Of a stretch of DNA of 64,000 nucleotides, positions 11,687 through 24,582 are shown in pieces. Source of the stretch: Euptelea pleiosperma (lineage: Eukaryota; Streptophyta; Magnoliopsida; Ranunculales; Eupteleaceae). The stretch lies in contig CM068553.1 of NCBI GenBank assembly GCA_035048495.1, positions 1,123,259 to 1,187,258 of the forward strand, in the 5' to 3' direction. Every line of letters starts with the position of its first letter. Position 1 is the first letter of the stretch. The position numbers and the translations under genes were made by a program. Below the pieces are notes generated by a model, which saw only the letters and a program-made list of their open reading frames with translations, had not been told where the DNA came from and made no database searches.

Positions 11687-11993
11687 GGCCGTGTTTGATT
11701 ACCAAGTGGGAAATTTGCATTTTCCTTGGGAAAACACAACTGTCCATTGTTAGATAGCCAGTATAAATCTATATAATTTTCCCTAACAAGCCATTTAAAT
11801 CTGGATAATGTTTCCTACTAACCCTGGAATTCATTTCCCATCCAGATAGGTGAGAATTCATTTTCACCTGAAAATACACTTTTATTTTCTCACATGATTG
11901 AAATATGTGTTCTCAGTTGCAATCTATCATTCATTTATGGCATATCCTAGATGTATTTTCTAGGAAAAAATTTCCGTGCAATCAAACACGGCC
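11687..11993. mobile_element. Tourist-type MITE, copy 1 of 3
   Basis: A 307-bp element with inverted ends GGCCGTGTTTGATT and AATCAAACACGGCC, flanked by TAA at 11684-11686 and 11994-11996. A 3-bp TAA or TTA duplication is the signature of PIF/Harbinger (Tourist) elements. Two nearly same-length copies lie at 48974-49280 and 63677-63982. The interior has no coding capacity. Confidence 0.88.
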
Positions 11994-11996
11994 TAA

Positions 11997-14344
11997 ATTT
12001 AAAATGGCTATCAAACAAGAAACAAGGGTAAATTGTGTTTTCATGAGAAAATGCAATTTACCACGTGGACATCGCCCTGGTCCACTTCAAATCATAGCAA
12101 CCATGTATTTTTTTTTTAATTTTTTTTCTCATATGGATGACAGCCCTTGAGTTTTTCAAAATTTTTAAATAAGAAAGGGAAAGAACCTTCCTCTTTTTGT
12201 GACATTGTGGATGCAATTAGGCTGGAACATGCTACTTGAAAATGGGGCGATGTGGTCCAACTCCTATCTATCATGTGTGAAAACCCTGTCATCACTGGGA
12301 ATGAAGTTTGTTTGAGTAACCCTAGCTAGAGCATATGTTCCTTTAATAAATTTAAATTTCCTATAATTTATAGAACGTTATAGTTTATAGAATCTCTTAT
12401 ATATATAGGGCTGGGATAAAATGACTCATGCTATTCTTACTAATAGAATCACTAACGGATGTGGGGCCCACATGTAGATGAGTTAAGAGCTGATTTTTGA
12501 TGAGTATGATCTCCTCGCCATGGAGATCATCCTCACCAAAAACCAGTAATTTTTAAAACTTCTAACTCTATCAAATATGGACCTAAATTTAACGGTGAAA
12601 ATGGATGGTTCAAAAATTTTCAATTTGCAATCCACTTTTCACAAGGCTGCAAATGTTGGAATAGGCTGATTTTTTGTGTGGTTGATATCCATAAAGTGTG
12701 GCAAATATTGGATTTGGCTGTTTGGGTGGTCTAAACTATGAGACGGTTGGGCCAAACTTGGCTTAGGTCTAGGGGTGTAAATCAGGCCGGACCCAATTAA
12801 GTCCACAATTTTTGAAAATTTCAAACAATTTCTAAAAAAAAAAAGGTAAAACATAGCTATTAAAGTCACATTTTATAGTCAAATACTCACAATCAAAAAT
12901 CAAGTATTATTACATATAATCTTTTTAAATGTGTACAATGTACATTGCATGATTTTCAATGCTAGGAGGTGAGGAACTGCATCACAACAGGTCGAGTACT
13001 GCATCCCAATTAGGTCGGCGCCTACTCACATGCTTATCATGTGCACTACTCAATCCCAAAAAAGAAAAAAAATACCATTTAGATAATAAAATATGTAAAA
13101 AAATTTACACAATTACACTATGAAACTCGTGCTTACACTTCCAACTCCAATCAGCAGCTCAGTCTAGAGGTACGATCTCTTTAGCTGGCTGTGTGGGGAT
13201 CACCGATCATAGCTTGCCATGTCTAGAGATTATGTGTTGAGAGTTTGATGGGGCTGAATCTCAAGTTCTGTTCTGGGCTGAGTAAGAAGGGCATCGATAC
13301 AGTGAGAACGACCCTTTGGTGGTGTGATTTGTTGTATTAGGTGGGGTTTTACTTTTTCTGGGTTCGTTGGATTTTTTTTTTTTTACGTGGGCCCTCATTC
13401 ACAGTGAGGTTATGAGCGCGAGTCTTATTGGGCCATACTTGATGTTGTTCTTGTCCTTCCCATATTAGGCATGCAACTGCGGCTAATAGGGTGATTTTCC
13501 GTAAGTTCATTCAAGGGGAGCAAATACATGGCCCAAAAGCTAATTCATATTTTGTGGGCCACACTTGAATGGCTACAGCCCAAAGATTATATGGGTTGGT
13601 TGAGTCTTTAATTTGCGATGGATTGTTTGTTGACAGATGGATCGATGTCAGTGGCCCGGTCCAGGCAAGCCCATGGTCATCCAAAGTCTAGCTTGTCATG
13701 GTAGACCTCAAGCTCAAGCCTCTGACTATAGCCTGGCCTTTCAGCTTGACCTTTAGCTTAAGGCCCACTCTCGGGACTGTAATGGGCTTAAGGAGTAAGA
13801 CTCTGATCCAAACCATTAGATGTCTAGAACAAGTCTAGAGTTGGGCCTGATTTGGCCTGGCTTGAACTCAAATTCTTTTCAATATTCAAAACCAGGCAGA
13901 GCCCAAGAATCAGTGGGCTAAAGATATGTTGCGGACGCATCGACTTATGGCCAAAACATGCTATCCAAAAAACACACGACGGCCCAGCACGGCCTGTTAA
14001 CTAACACCCTAATTTTTGTAGTCCACCAACTCCTCAGCATGTTTGATAAGACATCCTGGAAGGCCATTAGCCCATAAAAAAAAAAAAGAAGGGACGTGGG
14101 AGAGTACCTGGATGGATCAAAGTTCAAATAATATGGCAAGCTCAAGTACTGACATAAATGTAATTGATCCGAATTTTGAGTACAATTACTTTTATGAGAT
14201 GGCCTTCCCCGTCCATTGGCCAGGCATACAATTGCATGAGTAATTGTGTATACCAGATATTGATTTTAAAATAGAATCCAAATTTCTCAAAAAAAGAACC
14301 TCAAGATAATGCTGTCATTTCGTAATAATCATACTCAGCGAGTG
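11997..14344. other. Intergenic, nothing firm
   Basis: Near 12770 the sequence TAGGGGTGTAAATCAGGCCGG looks like one end of an Ac-like hAT element, but the other end was not found. No reading frame looks like a gene. Confidence 0.4.
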
Positions 14345-15250
14345 TATCTTATCTGCATCATGTAAGAATCAAACTACTTGTACCATTATTGTGGAAACTA
14401 CTTCAACCCATAAAGTAATTTCTTTAGGCAACACGCATAATTTTCTTTCTCAAGCTCATCGAATCCCTCTGGTTACTCCTTGAGTTTTGTTCCTCGACCC
14501 AAAATCCCCATGAAGAAATGTTATTTTCGCATCAAGTTCCAAATCAGATTCCGTTACCATTACTAGCAATACTAATCAAAGTGTGCTTCACAATTGGAGA
14601 GAAAACACCATTGTAATCAACATTGCTATTCTTTTTCTTATAGCTTTTCACATGTATAGGGCCGATTAGTGAATAGGTCATCATTTAAAAGATATTTTAG
14701 AGGCTCATAAAGGTTCATTTATCGCCCAGGGCCATAAATTAAGGCCTCTATGAGATGCTAACAATGGCATGGCATGCTCAATTATCTTTTAACCTAGCTA
14801 TGTTAGGCTCTTTAACCATGATCTGACAAATCGTGGATGGATTACAAGATGGAAGGGCCGACAAGAATAAATGTGATAGTGAGGTTGAGTAGTAGCAAGG
14901 GGCAACATCGAAGGCATGGCTCATCCTCCAAAAGAGAATAGATGCGAAGGTTCGGATTGAAAATCTCTATGAGACGACACATAAATCTCGAGAATTGAGT
15001 GTTTCTATTTGTGAGTACCCTTTTTCCATCAGTCAAGCCTTATATTGTTTTACCTTCTTTCACTAATAATGCTTTTTTTTTTCCTAAACAGGTATTTGCT
15101 TCCAATGGGCTTCTTTCCCTTTGGTGGTTCAACTAACTCCAGAGTTTTGTCCTTTCGAAGTGACTCTATCTCTTCCTCCAGAGCTTCCATCCATTTGTTA
15201 TTGTCCCCACTATTTATAGCATCTTGAAAAGTAGATGGATTTCCACTACT
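14345..15250 (-). mobile_element. Decayed Ty1/copia reverse transcriptase fragment
   Basis: Read on the minus strand, 15250 to about 15090 encodes a copia-type RT start (NPSTFQDAINSGDNNKWMEA, then LEEEIESL and ELVEPPKGKKPIGSKYL). About 14660 to 14345 gives VDYNGVFSPIVKHT, LELDAKITFLHGDF and ENYACCLKKLLYGLKQ after allowing frameshifts. These are hallmark copia RT segments. Stops and frameshifts throughout show it is dead. No LTRs were located. The stretch to about 15600 may continue upstream polyprotein, and ends with a fragment of the 28351-28755 element family (ATTGTTGTCAAA, CCCCTGATCCTGAC). Confidence 0.8.
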
Positions 15251-15600
15251 GATTATTAAAATAATTTGAATTATTTCTTCAAAATTGTACTTTTATAGAG
15301 CTCTGGTAGTCCATATTTCCTTTCTCTTAGCAATACTGTAAGGTTTTTATTGAAGTTGTTGATCGTCCCTACTAAATGTTTTCTCTTGTAACATTTTTTT
15401 TCTGTATCTCCTACTGCCTCATCTAAATCCAATTGCACCAACTGTTTGTTTCCATCACCATCTTTCTAAATTTCCACCAAAAATCATCCTCATAAAAAAT
15501 CAGCCATTGATTCATCTTCCATGTGTGTATGCCAAAATTGTTGTCAAATTTTTTGTCCCCTGATCCTGACCCTCCGTGGGGTGCCTCTAGATGTGACATG

Positions 15601-17137
15601 ATCAAAAGTCGATCAAAATAACAGGAAACTTCCGTACCCCACGTTTTTAAACACTTTCTGCTGTTGCTCTACATTAGAAGATTAAGATCTATATATCAAG
15701 GTTTTCAGTTGTAGAATGTAGCAGAAATCAAGGAAATATGATTGATGAACCATGATTGATTCGCAAAACAAAAATTACTTTCAGACACTAATCACCCGCA
15801 ATTGTATTTACAAGTTGGGATTTTTAATTAATTTCTTTGAACTGTGTTGCTAAGCCAGTGGATGGTCCTCAGATTCAGACCAGAACTCGACGAGCATCCA
15901 ACAGTCTGGGACATATGAGGACGTCTCCTTCAGGACACCGACATTTCTTTAATGCTTGTACTGTTTAGGTTTCATATGACGCACCTGAGATCGGTCGTAT
16001 TCTGGATGTGTCATACCAATGCCCAGTACAAATAGACCACTCTCATTAATAGCTGGTCATCACATTTTTCCCATTCATTTCAGGAATTCAGTCTTTTGAT
16101 ATAGCGTTCAGAAATGGATTTGTAAAATTAAATTAGATTCCTTGGTGATTCAAGATCCTAAAATCTTGAATAATTACAACCATTCAATAAATCTCATTCT
16201 TTTGGGGAAATATGTATCCAAAAGTATTGAATCCAAGAAATTTCTCAACGCTATCCGTCGTCACAAATTCACGCTTAAATGAATAATAGACGGAATTGGG
16301 AAATGAAATACAATTACTCATCTGCGTAAAGCCGTAAGCAATGCTTGAAGAGTATGATTAAGGAAGAAGAGGGATGCTAGCAAACAACGTTCGTTGCACA
16401 AATATACCTTTAGGGCGTTGCTTGCTTGCATCGATATTTGTTGTACGACAAATGCAAACTTAGGTACCTAGCTAACATAATGGACTTGGATTTCATGGAA
16501 CATTTTGCATCCATTAGTCAAAAGACAGAAAAAAGTTGTTGACGACTTTTTCAAGTAGTTCACTGAATACATGTGACCAACAAACAATCAATTGTTCGTG
16601 AAAAGTTGTGGCCAAAAAAGTTATACAAGAAAGCAGCAAACAAGACCCGTTGTATTTAACTTACCAAGGGTGTTGAAAATCGAGGGGAAGAGTTGCAGGA
16701 AACCAACAAGGTTTACACTTTTATGTGAGCAAAGTCAAAAAGATTTCAATTTCCCAAAAAGACAGTTTCCCCATGAGACAGCATCTAAATCACATTCTCA
16801 ACTCAACAACGAGGTGAATAAGTACATACATAATGTAATTAACTTCAACGACATCTATATAATTATTCTTCAATTTCAATGCACACCCATTGACAAGGAG
16901 AAACCCTAATCGAAATACCAAAAAAAATATAATAATAAAAAAAACCTAGTTTAGTGGGTCTGCAGGAGTCAAACTGACATTGTTTCCTAGATTCCTAACC
17001 AGTTTTGAAATTTGAATATGAGCTTTCACCCTTCTTTACATAGGGTTTGCCAAATACATGTAAGATCAGAGGATCATTTAATGAGTCTGGGATAGAGAAG
17101 AATCAATGGCGTAACAGCTGACGTTGGGTGAAGCCTG

Positions 17138-17171
<34 letters not shown>

Positions 17172-17320
17172 GCTTATTAAGAAGCCTACACGCCAAACTT
17201 ATCTTAAATCCATACCTTGCACGAGTCACCCCACGAGCGATAGATCGACCCATCACATGAGTCGACGAGGACCAGAGGCTCCTCTTTTTCTTTTTTTGAT
17301 AACCCAGATGACTCTTCTCT
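15601..17320. other. Intergenic, nothing recognised
   Basis: AT-rich sequence with a (GA)n microsatellite at about 17141-17168. Reading frames of up to 105 codons do not resemble proteins. Confidence 0.4.
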
Positions 17321-18240
17321 TATCCATGTTTCCATTCACCTGTTTTCTTTCTATTTCTTTCTGTACCATCCCTGACCTCTGATGGAAATCAAAAAAGCAA
17401 AGGGAAAGAAAGATGGAAAAGGAAGATGGGAAAGGAAAAAAAGAAAACATCTTACATCTTTCGCTTAAATCATAAAATGATCAAGGGAAACTCATCATTA
17501 AAGGAATTTAAGGATTCGAATGGGAGATTACCTCTAAAATGCAACTTGTTCATGTGTGAGCAGCAGAAACCCAGAGCTAAATTTCTATTCTCTTACCCAT
17601 ATTTCCAATCACCTGTTTTCTTTCTATTTCTGTGGGTACTATCCCTGAACTCTGATGTAATGGACAAACAAATGTACAGGAAGATGGAAAGAAAAAAAAG
17701 TTACCCTTTTGAATCTCAGCCTGAAATCTGAAGCCTATCACTAGAAACTCATTAATATAATGAACTTTTAAGATTTCAAAAGAAAGATTAAACGGCTAAG
17801 ACTTGTAGCTTACCTATAAAATGCAACTTGTCCATATGTTGGAATCCCATTTTACTTCTGAACCCCATTTCTATTCTCTTACCCATTATTTCCAGTCATC
17901 TATTTTCTTTCTATTTCTTTGTACTATCCTTGGACTCTAATGCAATCAACAAAGCAAGGGGAAAGGAAGGTTGGAAAGAAAGAAAAAATTAAATCCACTC
18001 AAAATCTCAAACTTATCAAGAGAGTGAGAAACTCATTAAAAAAAGAAATTTAGAGTGCTACTTGTTCATGTGTGAGAAACCCATTTTACCTGTGAGCATA
18101 TGAACTACAACTTGTACATGTTAAAATCACAAAATGATTTAGAGAAGCCCATAGATTAAGAAATTTAGGTGTTCAGATGAGAGAATAAATGGGTAAGCCA
18201 AGTGGGTTACGTCTTCAACATAACTTGTTCATGTATCTCT
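17321..18240. repeat. Diverged tandem repeat, period about 280 bp
   Basis: A unit containing CACCTGTTTTCTTTCTATTTCT, a purine-rich AAAGGAAAGAAAGATGGAAA stretch, GAAACTCATTA and ATGCAACTTGTTCATGTGTGAG is repeated. The TTTTCTTTCTATTTCT landmark falls near 17341, 17614 and 17901; partial units continue to about 18240. Units differ by many substitutions and indels. No protein is encoded. Confidence 0.65.
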
Positions 18241-19810
18241 GACCATTGAAAGGGATTATTCTTTCACCTTTCTTTACGCAATGGGAAATAGTGTCAACAC
18301 ACTTTACAAAAGCTAATAATATCTCAGACTGATATCTAGAAGATAGATTGCGATTACATTGAAAAGGAAATAAAGAAAGAAAGATCTTTGAAAGATTATA
18401 GAAAGATAGATCTAAGCCTAAAGAAAGAAAAATCAGGATAATAGATTCGATATTTCAAAGTTTTTATCCCATCTTAGCTTCCTCTTCGAACCCTCAGTGC
18501 GGCTCCTCCTCTTCACCCATGCAAGAATACCAACCCCTTAATATTCGCGTCGCGGAATCAACCAGAGATCACAGGATTCCGTTTTGCTAGTGAAGAATAA
18601 AGTTCATTAAAGATGGAAAGCAAAAGAAAAAAACAAGAGGACGGAGCTTACAGAGCTCTACAACACCACCTGCCACAAATAACAAGAACAAGTGCAGAGA
18701 AGAATAAAGAGTACTGAAGACCATTCCCCATGTAAAAAAACTAGAAATCCGGATGGAAGAATTCGATCTTCGATCAACTTTCATGAATTATCAAACTACA
18801 TTTGAACTTCTACTAAGAAAAATCATCAATATGACATGAAAAGAACAATTCCAAACAAAGGGTGGCTTGAAGAAGATTACTTCCCTGTTAAGGTATCTCT
18901 TCAAAGATAAGGAGCTCAGATTTCCAGCATGAAGTTGAAACCCTAAAAGAAAAAAAGAAAAAAGAAAAAAAAACTTCGACCCAGATCTGAAAAGAGCAGA
19001 AACGGACAGATCAGATCCTTGAAGCTATCATGAGAAACGATTTGCCCAATGATAAAGCACACGAAAGAGTTAGACTGACAAGAAACACAACCATGATAAC
19101 AAAGATTAGAAAAAATAAAAATAAAAGAGCAATGATGAAAACCTTTCTCTATTCCGTCAGAAAAAGAAAGAACAGAAGAAAAAAAACAGTCAAAATCCTT
19201 CATCATTACACCAATCTGTTCATACCCAACCACCTTAATTTCTCTGAAAACAAAAACCCATATACAAAAACAAACCAAAATGTTCAAAAACAATAAAAAA
19301 ATTTACGAGAAAATAAAAACCCACCTCTAGATCTGCTTCATGATCGAGTAGGCAAAAGCTGATGAGGATGATCAGCGTTAAGGGGAAACTGTAATTGGGG
19401 GGAATGAAGCCTGGTCCGACGACACAAACAGATAATCAAGTGATCGATCTCAACTATCTATATTCAGATCACAAGACAATCAACGGATCAAATCGAAAGA
19501 GTTGGTGGCCTCGAGCCAGACAACATTCCCCTCAAAGAGAAAGCTCCCTCAACTCTCTTCTCTTCTCCACTTCTCTTCTCTGAAAAGTCTGAAGCCCCCC
19601 CCCAAGAGTCTCGCCTTCATTTATGGGGGAAGATGAGAAGAGATGAGATATGGATGTGTGATCATGATGAAGAGAATGATTTGGTGTTGTAAGAGGAGCT
19701 CGAAGAGAGATAAAAAGGCGGGGGAGGAAAGACCGACGACGTAAAAAGACAAAAGAGAGCAGCAGACCCGACCCTACAGCTGGGTTCCAGAAATGACCAC
19801 GAACCCCATG

Positions 19811-19856
<46 letters not shown>

Positions 19857-20150
19857 GATATCACTATCTACCGTCTGATTTCCAACAACCAAGTTTATAG
19901 CCCTAGTAATCGAAACCCATTAAATTTCGTAGATAATGATGATCTCATCACCTCAACCCCCCACCGTTGGATTTAAGAGATGAAGAAGGTGGTAATGATA
20001 TGGAAAGCAACCAAACAAAAAACCTTGAGATGGGTCAGAGGAGTGGTTGAGCAATTGAGCGGCCCAATACAGGAAATACGATTAAATTACTTAATCAATA
20101 TTTTTTAATCTTACTTGAATGTTAAAAATTACAATATAAATAATTTTCAG

Positions 20151-20191
<41 letters not shown>

Positions 20192-20743
20192 CCCTCGTCT
20201 GCCGCGTCTTTCTTACTCCCGGCGAGGGATTCGAGACGACGACCCGCAGATGGAGTCAGAGTCTACTCCCTTTCCCACGGTTGTAGCCCAATTCCTCGGC
20301 GATTTTATAGCAATCCATTGAATCTTCAACGGTTAATATCGCTACGTTTTAACTTCTCTCTCCGAAGGTAGAAAGACAATTTTGACCTTGATTTTTAGAC
20401 GAAGGACAGAGGAGGGAAGCAACTTGCTTAGTGTCAAGATAGAGACGGGGCATAACTGTCATTATCCAATTCACGTATATCCAAAATTTATGGGTCCAAT
20501 CTCTTATTTTTTGACTGATGATTCCCTCGTGTCTCGTTTTTATTGGTTAATTTGTACCACTGGCTTCTAACAAGCCAATGCAAGGAGCCAAAGCTGAGAA
20601 ACACTTTATCCAATGAAAATTAGACACAAAATGTTTCTATGGCTTGACTGGATAGGAGCCCTACTATTTTTTTTGATGGCCACTATTTTTGCTTTTAGTT
20701 GGAAAAAAGTTTGCACCAGGATAAAAGCTTGATTCACCATCCC
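18241..20743. other. Intergenic, possible unrecognised transcription unit
   Basis: The segment 18480-20290 is less AT-rich in places and has (CT)n at 19812-19854 and (GA)n at 20158-20189. The 19500-19810 portion, read on the minus strand, is pyrimidine-rich like a leader. I see no exon I can name, so a gene here is only a possibility. Confidence 0.25.
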
Positions 20744-21022
20744 CTGAAAAATGCCACGTGGAATCCTCTTCACATTTATGGACCCATGGATGTTTGGCCC
20801 ATCTCTTGGTGGCCGTATACACCAAAAAATCGGACTTATTTGGTTATTTATGGGATTTTCTAGCCAAATTTTCACCACGGGCTTCATTAGCAGTCCCTCC
20901 ATCGAACCGCTACAAATCACCGATCGGGCTATTTTTGGTATGTAAGGCCACCAATAGGTGTGCCAGACATCCTTGGGTCAGTGGGCCTGAAAGAGGATGC
21001 CATGTGACAATGTGTTGGGGTA
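20744..21022. repeat. Foldback MITE-like copy, family F1
   Basis: The hairpin arms carry ATGCCACGTGG, ACCCATGGATGTTTGGCCCAT, CTTGGTGGCC and ACACCAAAAAATC, and their inverses up to GTCAGTGGGCC and GATGCCATGTG. Confidence 0.6.
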
Positions 21023-21129
21023 GTGGATCAAAAGTTTGTCCCCCACGGGAGGAGCAAACTTTTTTCTGCATTCTCTCTTTCATTTTGGGGGAAAAAAAAT
21101 TTCTTGATCAGTGATTGTACAAAAACGAA

Positions 21130-21720
21130 CATTAATTGGTCTACAAAATGCCATGTGTCACTCACTTTCGGTCCCACTGACCCATGCATGTTTGAACCAA
21201 TTCATGGTGGACCTTGATAGAGCCGTTTGTGGAAACTATTGCAGAGCTACAAAATGGAAATTGAGAATAAAATAGGGAAGAGAAAATATAGTAGGAAATG
21301 GAGAATATATCTCCAAGATTAATTTCCTAGAAATTCTGTTAGATTCAAATTTGTAATCTTTGTATTCTTGATGGGATATCTCATGGCTGGAGGGCAAATC
21401 AGATTCAAATCCGTAATCTTTGTAGTTTTGGTAGGATATCTCACAAATGGAGGGAAACTCCCAACCCACCGATTCAATTCCTTGTGCATTTCCATATATG
21501 GTGGCTCCTTGTGTGTTGCCATATGTGGCACTGCTCTATCAAAGCTACACAGCATTTTTCATTACGAGCATGGAACCCAACCATGGGCTTGTTCATGAAG
21601 CCCATGTTGTCCAATAGCTAGAAATCACTAATAAGGCAGATTTTTCATGTAGATCCACCAAGAGGGGGGGCCAAACATTCATGGGGCCCTCGCTTTTGCT
21701 CTTTCACCGACTGGTCAAAA
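21130..21720. repeat. F1-like foldback split by an insertion with a 60-bp tandem duplication
   Basis: One arm (about 21140-21217: GCCATGTGTCAC, CCCACTGACCCATGCATGTTTG) and the other (about 21560-21695: GGGCTTGTTCATGAAGCCC, AGCTAGAAATCACTAAT, CCAAACATTCATGGGGCC) are separated by unrelated DNA. In the middle a 60-bp unit is present twice (21341-21400 and 21401-21460), each with GATTCAAAT, GTAATCTTTGTA, GGATATCTCA and TGGAGGG. Confidence 0.5.
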
Positions 21721-21892
21721 CATTAAGAGTTGCATGAGAATAGTAAACTCTACGGTCTTTGAGGTGACTACAAAGGAATATCACCCGCAAGGTCAAGCAA
21801 AATGGGCCGACACAGCAAAGCTGGGGGTGTGAGTTCGTACACAAACTTTCAGATTGTTTTGCACAAGTAGGAGTTGAACTTTGGGACCGATG

Positions 21893-22125
21893 ACGCCACA
21901 GTATGAGCTACGTGGCCCACTCTTTATGGAAGTTTGGCCCAACCCTAGGTGGATCTACAGACCAAAAAATTAGTCTGGTTAGTGATGTTTAAGGGTTGGA
22001 TTGGATTCGTTTGAACATTATTTGGGGTTCAAAGATCCAAAGGTTTGAAATCACTAATCAGGCTGATTTTTGATATGGAGGTCCACCAAACATCCATACG
22101 GTCAGTGGTCCCATGAGTAGAGTAG
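21893..22125. repeat. Foldback MITE copy, family F1
   Basis: The arms carry ATGAGCTACGTGGCCCACTCTT, GTTTGGCCCAACCCTAGGTGG and ACCAAAAAATTAG, with the inverses AATCAGGCTGATTTTT and CCAAACATCCATACGGTCAGTG. A further half copy (one arm only) lies at about 22255-22375. Confidence 0.6.
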
Positions 22126-22385
22126 CGATCCCATCATGCGTCCTGTAATGTAAGAAGCATATGTGGCCGGCATCTTTAATTGAAAGAGACAGTATATCGT
22201 CTATAAACGGAGAGACGACTCATCAAAATGTATCAGAACCTTCCTATGATAAAGAGTCCAATACAATAGTTAGAAATCACCAATCAGGCTGATTTTTGGT
22301 CTATGGGTACACATAGGGATAGGCCAAACATCTATATGATCAGTGGTCTCTAAGAGTGTACCACGTGGCTCATATGAAGTCTTTT

Positions 22386-24178
22386 TGAGTTTATAAAGAG
22401 TGAGATGTATAAGCAGTAGGATGATGGATTGAGGACGGTATGAGTCGCGGAGCACACTGTACAAATTGACTCGTTGATGCGGTTAAGAAAAGTTGTGTAC
22501 CTCTTGGACAGGGTGTGGAACTGTAACTAGACGAGTAAGAAGATCTCAGTTGTCTAACCTAGAGCTAAGAATTGGATGATAAAAACAAGAATAAAGTTGA
22601 CTGCTGACAAAAAAGTCCAATACATTGGACACCCAGATGAGCTTTCATCCACCCGGATTTATGGGTTGTGCTCCTCCAAGAGGTGGCAACCAATTGAATT
22701 GTCCAAATCAATCAGTCAGCATGAAACATGTAGGGTATAATACCATGAAAATTAAAAAAAAAAAAAAAAAATCATTAAAAACAAATTAAGTTTGATGATC
22801 TCCATTTTGTCCTCACAATTTACAATTCAATTCTAAAAAGTAATTTACTTGTGAACAAATTAGTTTAACCTTAGGAATGATTTAAAAAAAAAAGAAAAAG
22901 AAAGAAAGTGTTGTAATGGCCGCTATGACGGTAACACACTAACGTCCGCACGAAATAACAACACTGTATAAAAACCTGCCTTCACCTAGTTACTGATCTC
23001 TTTAAAAAATGGGCTTACCTAACAAATGACCATATGTTTGTATGGCCCACCCCTTAGTAGACATACACACCAAAAATGGTTATTTTAACCATTCAATTTG
23101 AGTATTTTTAATCATGGGTTTGGAACTCCATTCATGGGCACGTTCATGATGCCCATTATAAAAAGAATGCTCAAATCCAATGTTTAGAAATCATCAATGA
23201 AGCTGATTTTTGGTGTGTTCAATTTTGTACTCGTGAGGAGCCGAAAGCACATCCCAATGAAAGAAGGACACGAGGCACAACATTGGTCACGGATGTGGTT
23301 TACCACACCAATTTTATTTTTTCATGTCGATATGACACCCATTTCCCTTCATCTGTTGCATTTCTCATCTAACAACCCTTGGAGTGCAAGTAGGGGGGAC
23401 TTCAAAGTCTCCCACCTAGTGGCTGAGCCAGGATTTTGTTCAAGGGTGAGCAAGGTGGCAAGTGATGGTAAACCGAACAGGTCAGTAATTGCTTGTGACA
23501 TCTTAATTGATGGAATTACCCCTACATAGAAATATCGCATTTCAATTATTTTTATTGTAAATTTTTAATTATTGTCCAACGCTAAGAGTACTAAACCTTT
23601 GTCAATGGACATCCGTCATCAACGTTGATGATGGACCACATTAATATAAGCCACATGACAAACTCTTAGAGACCAATAACCATATAGATGTTTAGCCCAT
23701 CCATAGGTGGACCTATAGAAAGTCAGCCTAATCGGTGATTTCTAACCATTGGATTACAATATTTTTCATAGGTTTATTTTTAACTATAGGGATTAATTAG
23801 AGCATTATTGGAAATTTATTTTAGCATAGTGCCATTTTTTCCCCCTAAGTAGCATACTTAAAATCTGATTCCAACGATCCTATCAATCAATTCTTTTGGA
23901 TAATTGTCTAAGTAGGAAACTCGACAATATATAACCACTCAATTTTTTGAGAGTTCACTTTTCATCACTAATGCCAATGTCCAAAATTGCTTACCAGTAC
24001 TGCCTCTCCACGTGGAGTACTCTTTAGGGACACCCACCTTATGAATATTAGTAAACCCTATGGTGAGCTCATCCACACGGCATTTTGGGGAGGAGACTTC
24101 AAATTTTGAAGTCTTCAATGGTAGCAAATATTTTCTCTCAAAGTTCAGGTAGGTGGAGTATTGTGCCCAATAGACTAG
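22386..24178. other. Intergenic with partial F1 copies and one hAT end
   Basis: Half or damaged F1 copies lie at about 23025-23222 and 23600-23790. Near 23422 the sequence CTAGTGGCTGAGCCAGGATTTTG matches the end of the hAT family at 44141-45105, but its partner end is absent. No gene was recognised. Confidence 0.45.
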
Positions 24179-24295
24179 TAGAACTTTGCTGTATTTTGTA
24201 GGTCCACTTAGGGATTGGCCAAACACCCATATGGTCAGTGTGTGCTCTAAAAGTGTGTCACATGGTTCATATTGTGGATGGTCAGGCAAGTTTAA
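24179..24295. repeat. Truncated F1 element (right arm only)
   Basis: TAGGTCCACTTAGGGATTGG through GGCAAGTTTAACTC is the right arm of the F1 foldback. The left arm is missing. It directly abuts the intact copy at 24317. Confidence 0.6.
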
Positions 24296-24316
24296 CTCTC
24301 CACATTACACATTTAT

Positions 24317-24573
24317 GAGTAAATCTTACCTGACCACCGCTGGTCACACACAATATAAGCCACGTGACCATTTCGTAGAGGACACTGACCGTATAGATGT
24401 TTGGCGAATCCCTAGGAATTTGAGCATTATTTACCAATATTTGGGTGGTTTGAAATCACTAATCAGGCTGATTTTTGGTTTGTTAGTCTTAGGGATTGGC
24501 CAAACATACGGTCAGCGTCCTTTAAGAGTGTACCACATGGTTCATATTATGGGTGGTCAGGCAAGTTTTACTC
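24317..24573. mobile_element. Mutator-type foldback MITE (F1) with exact 9-bp duplication
   Basis: The element is 257 bp, begins GAGTAAATCTTACCTGACC and ends GGTCAGGCAAGTTTTACTC. It is flanked by perfect 9-bp direct repeats CACATTTAT at 24308-24316 and 24574-24582. A 9-bp duplication together with long inverted ends is typical of Mutator-like elements, so this copy classifies the F1 family. It has no coding capacity. Confidence 0.9.
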
Positions 24574-24582
24574 CACATTTAT

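Noticed and set aside
18943..19296. Overlapping frames of 116 (minus) and 88 (plus) codons
   Set aside because: Composition is poly-Phe/Ser against poly-Lys/Asn, which comes from A-rich DNA; no family resemblance.
19812..20280. A possible short coding exon beginning MESESTPFP near 20249
   Set aside because: Only 23 codons to a stop, with no family match and no convincing splice partner.
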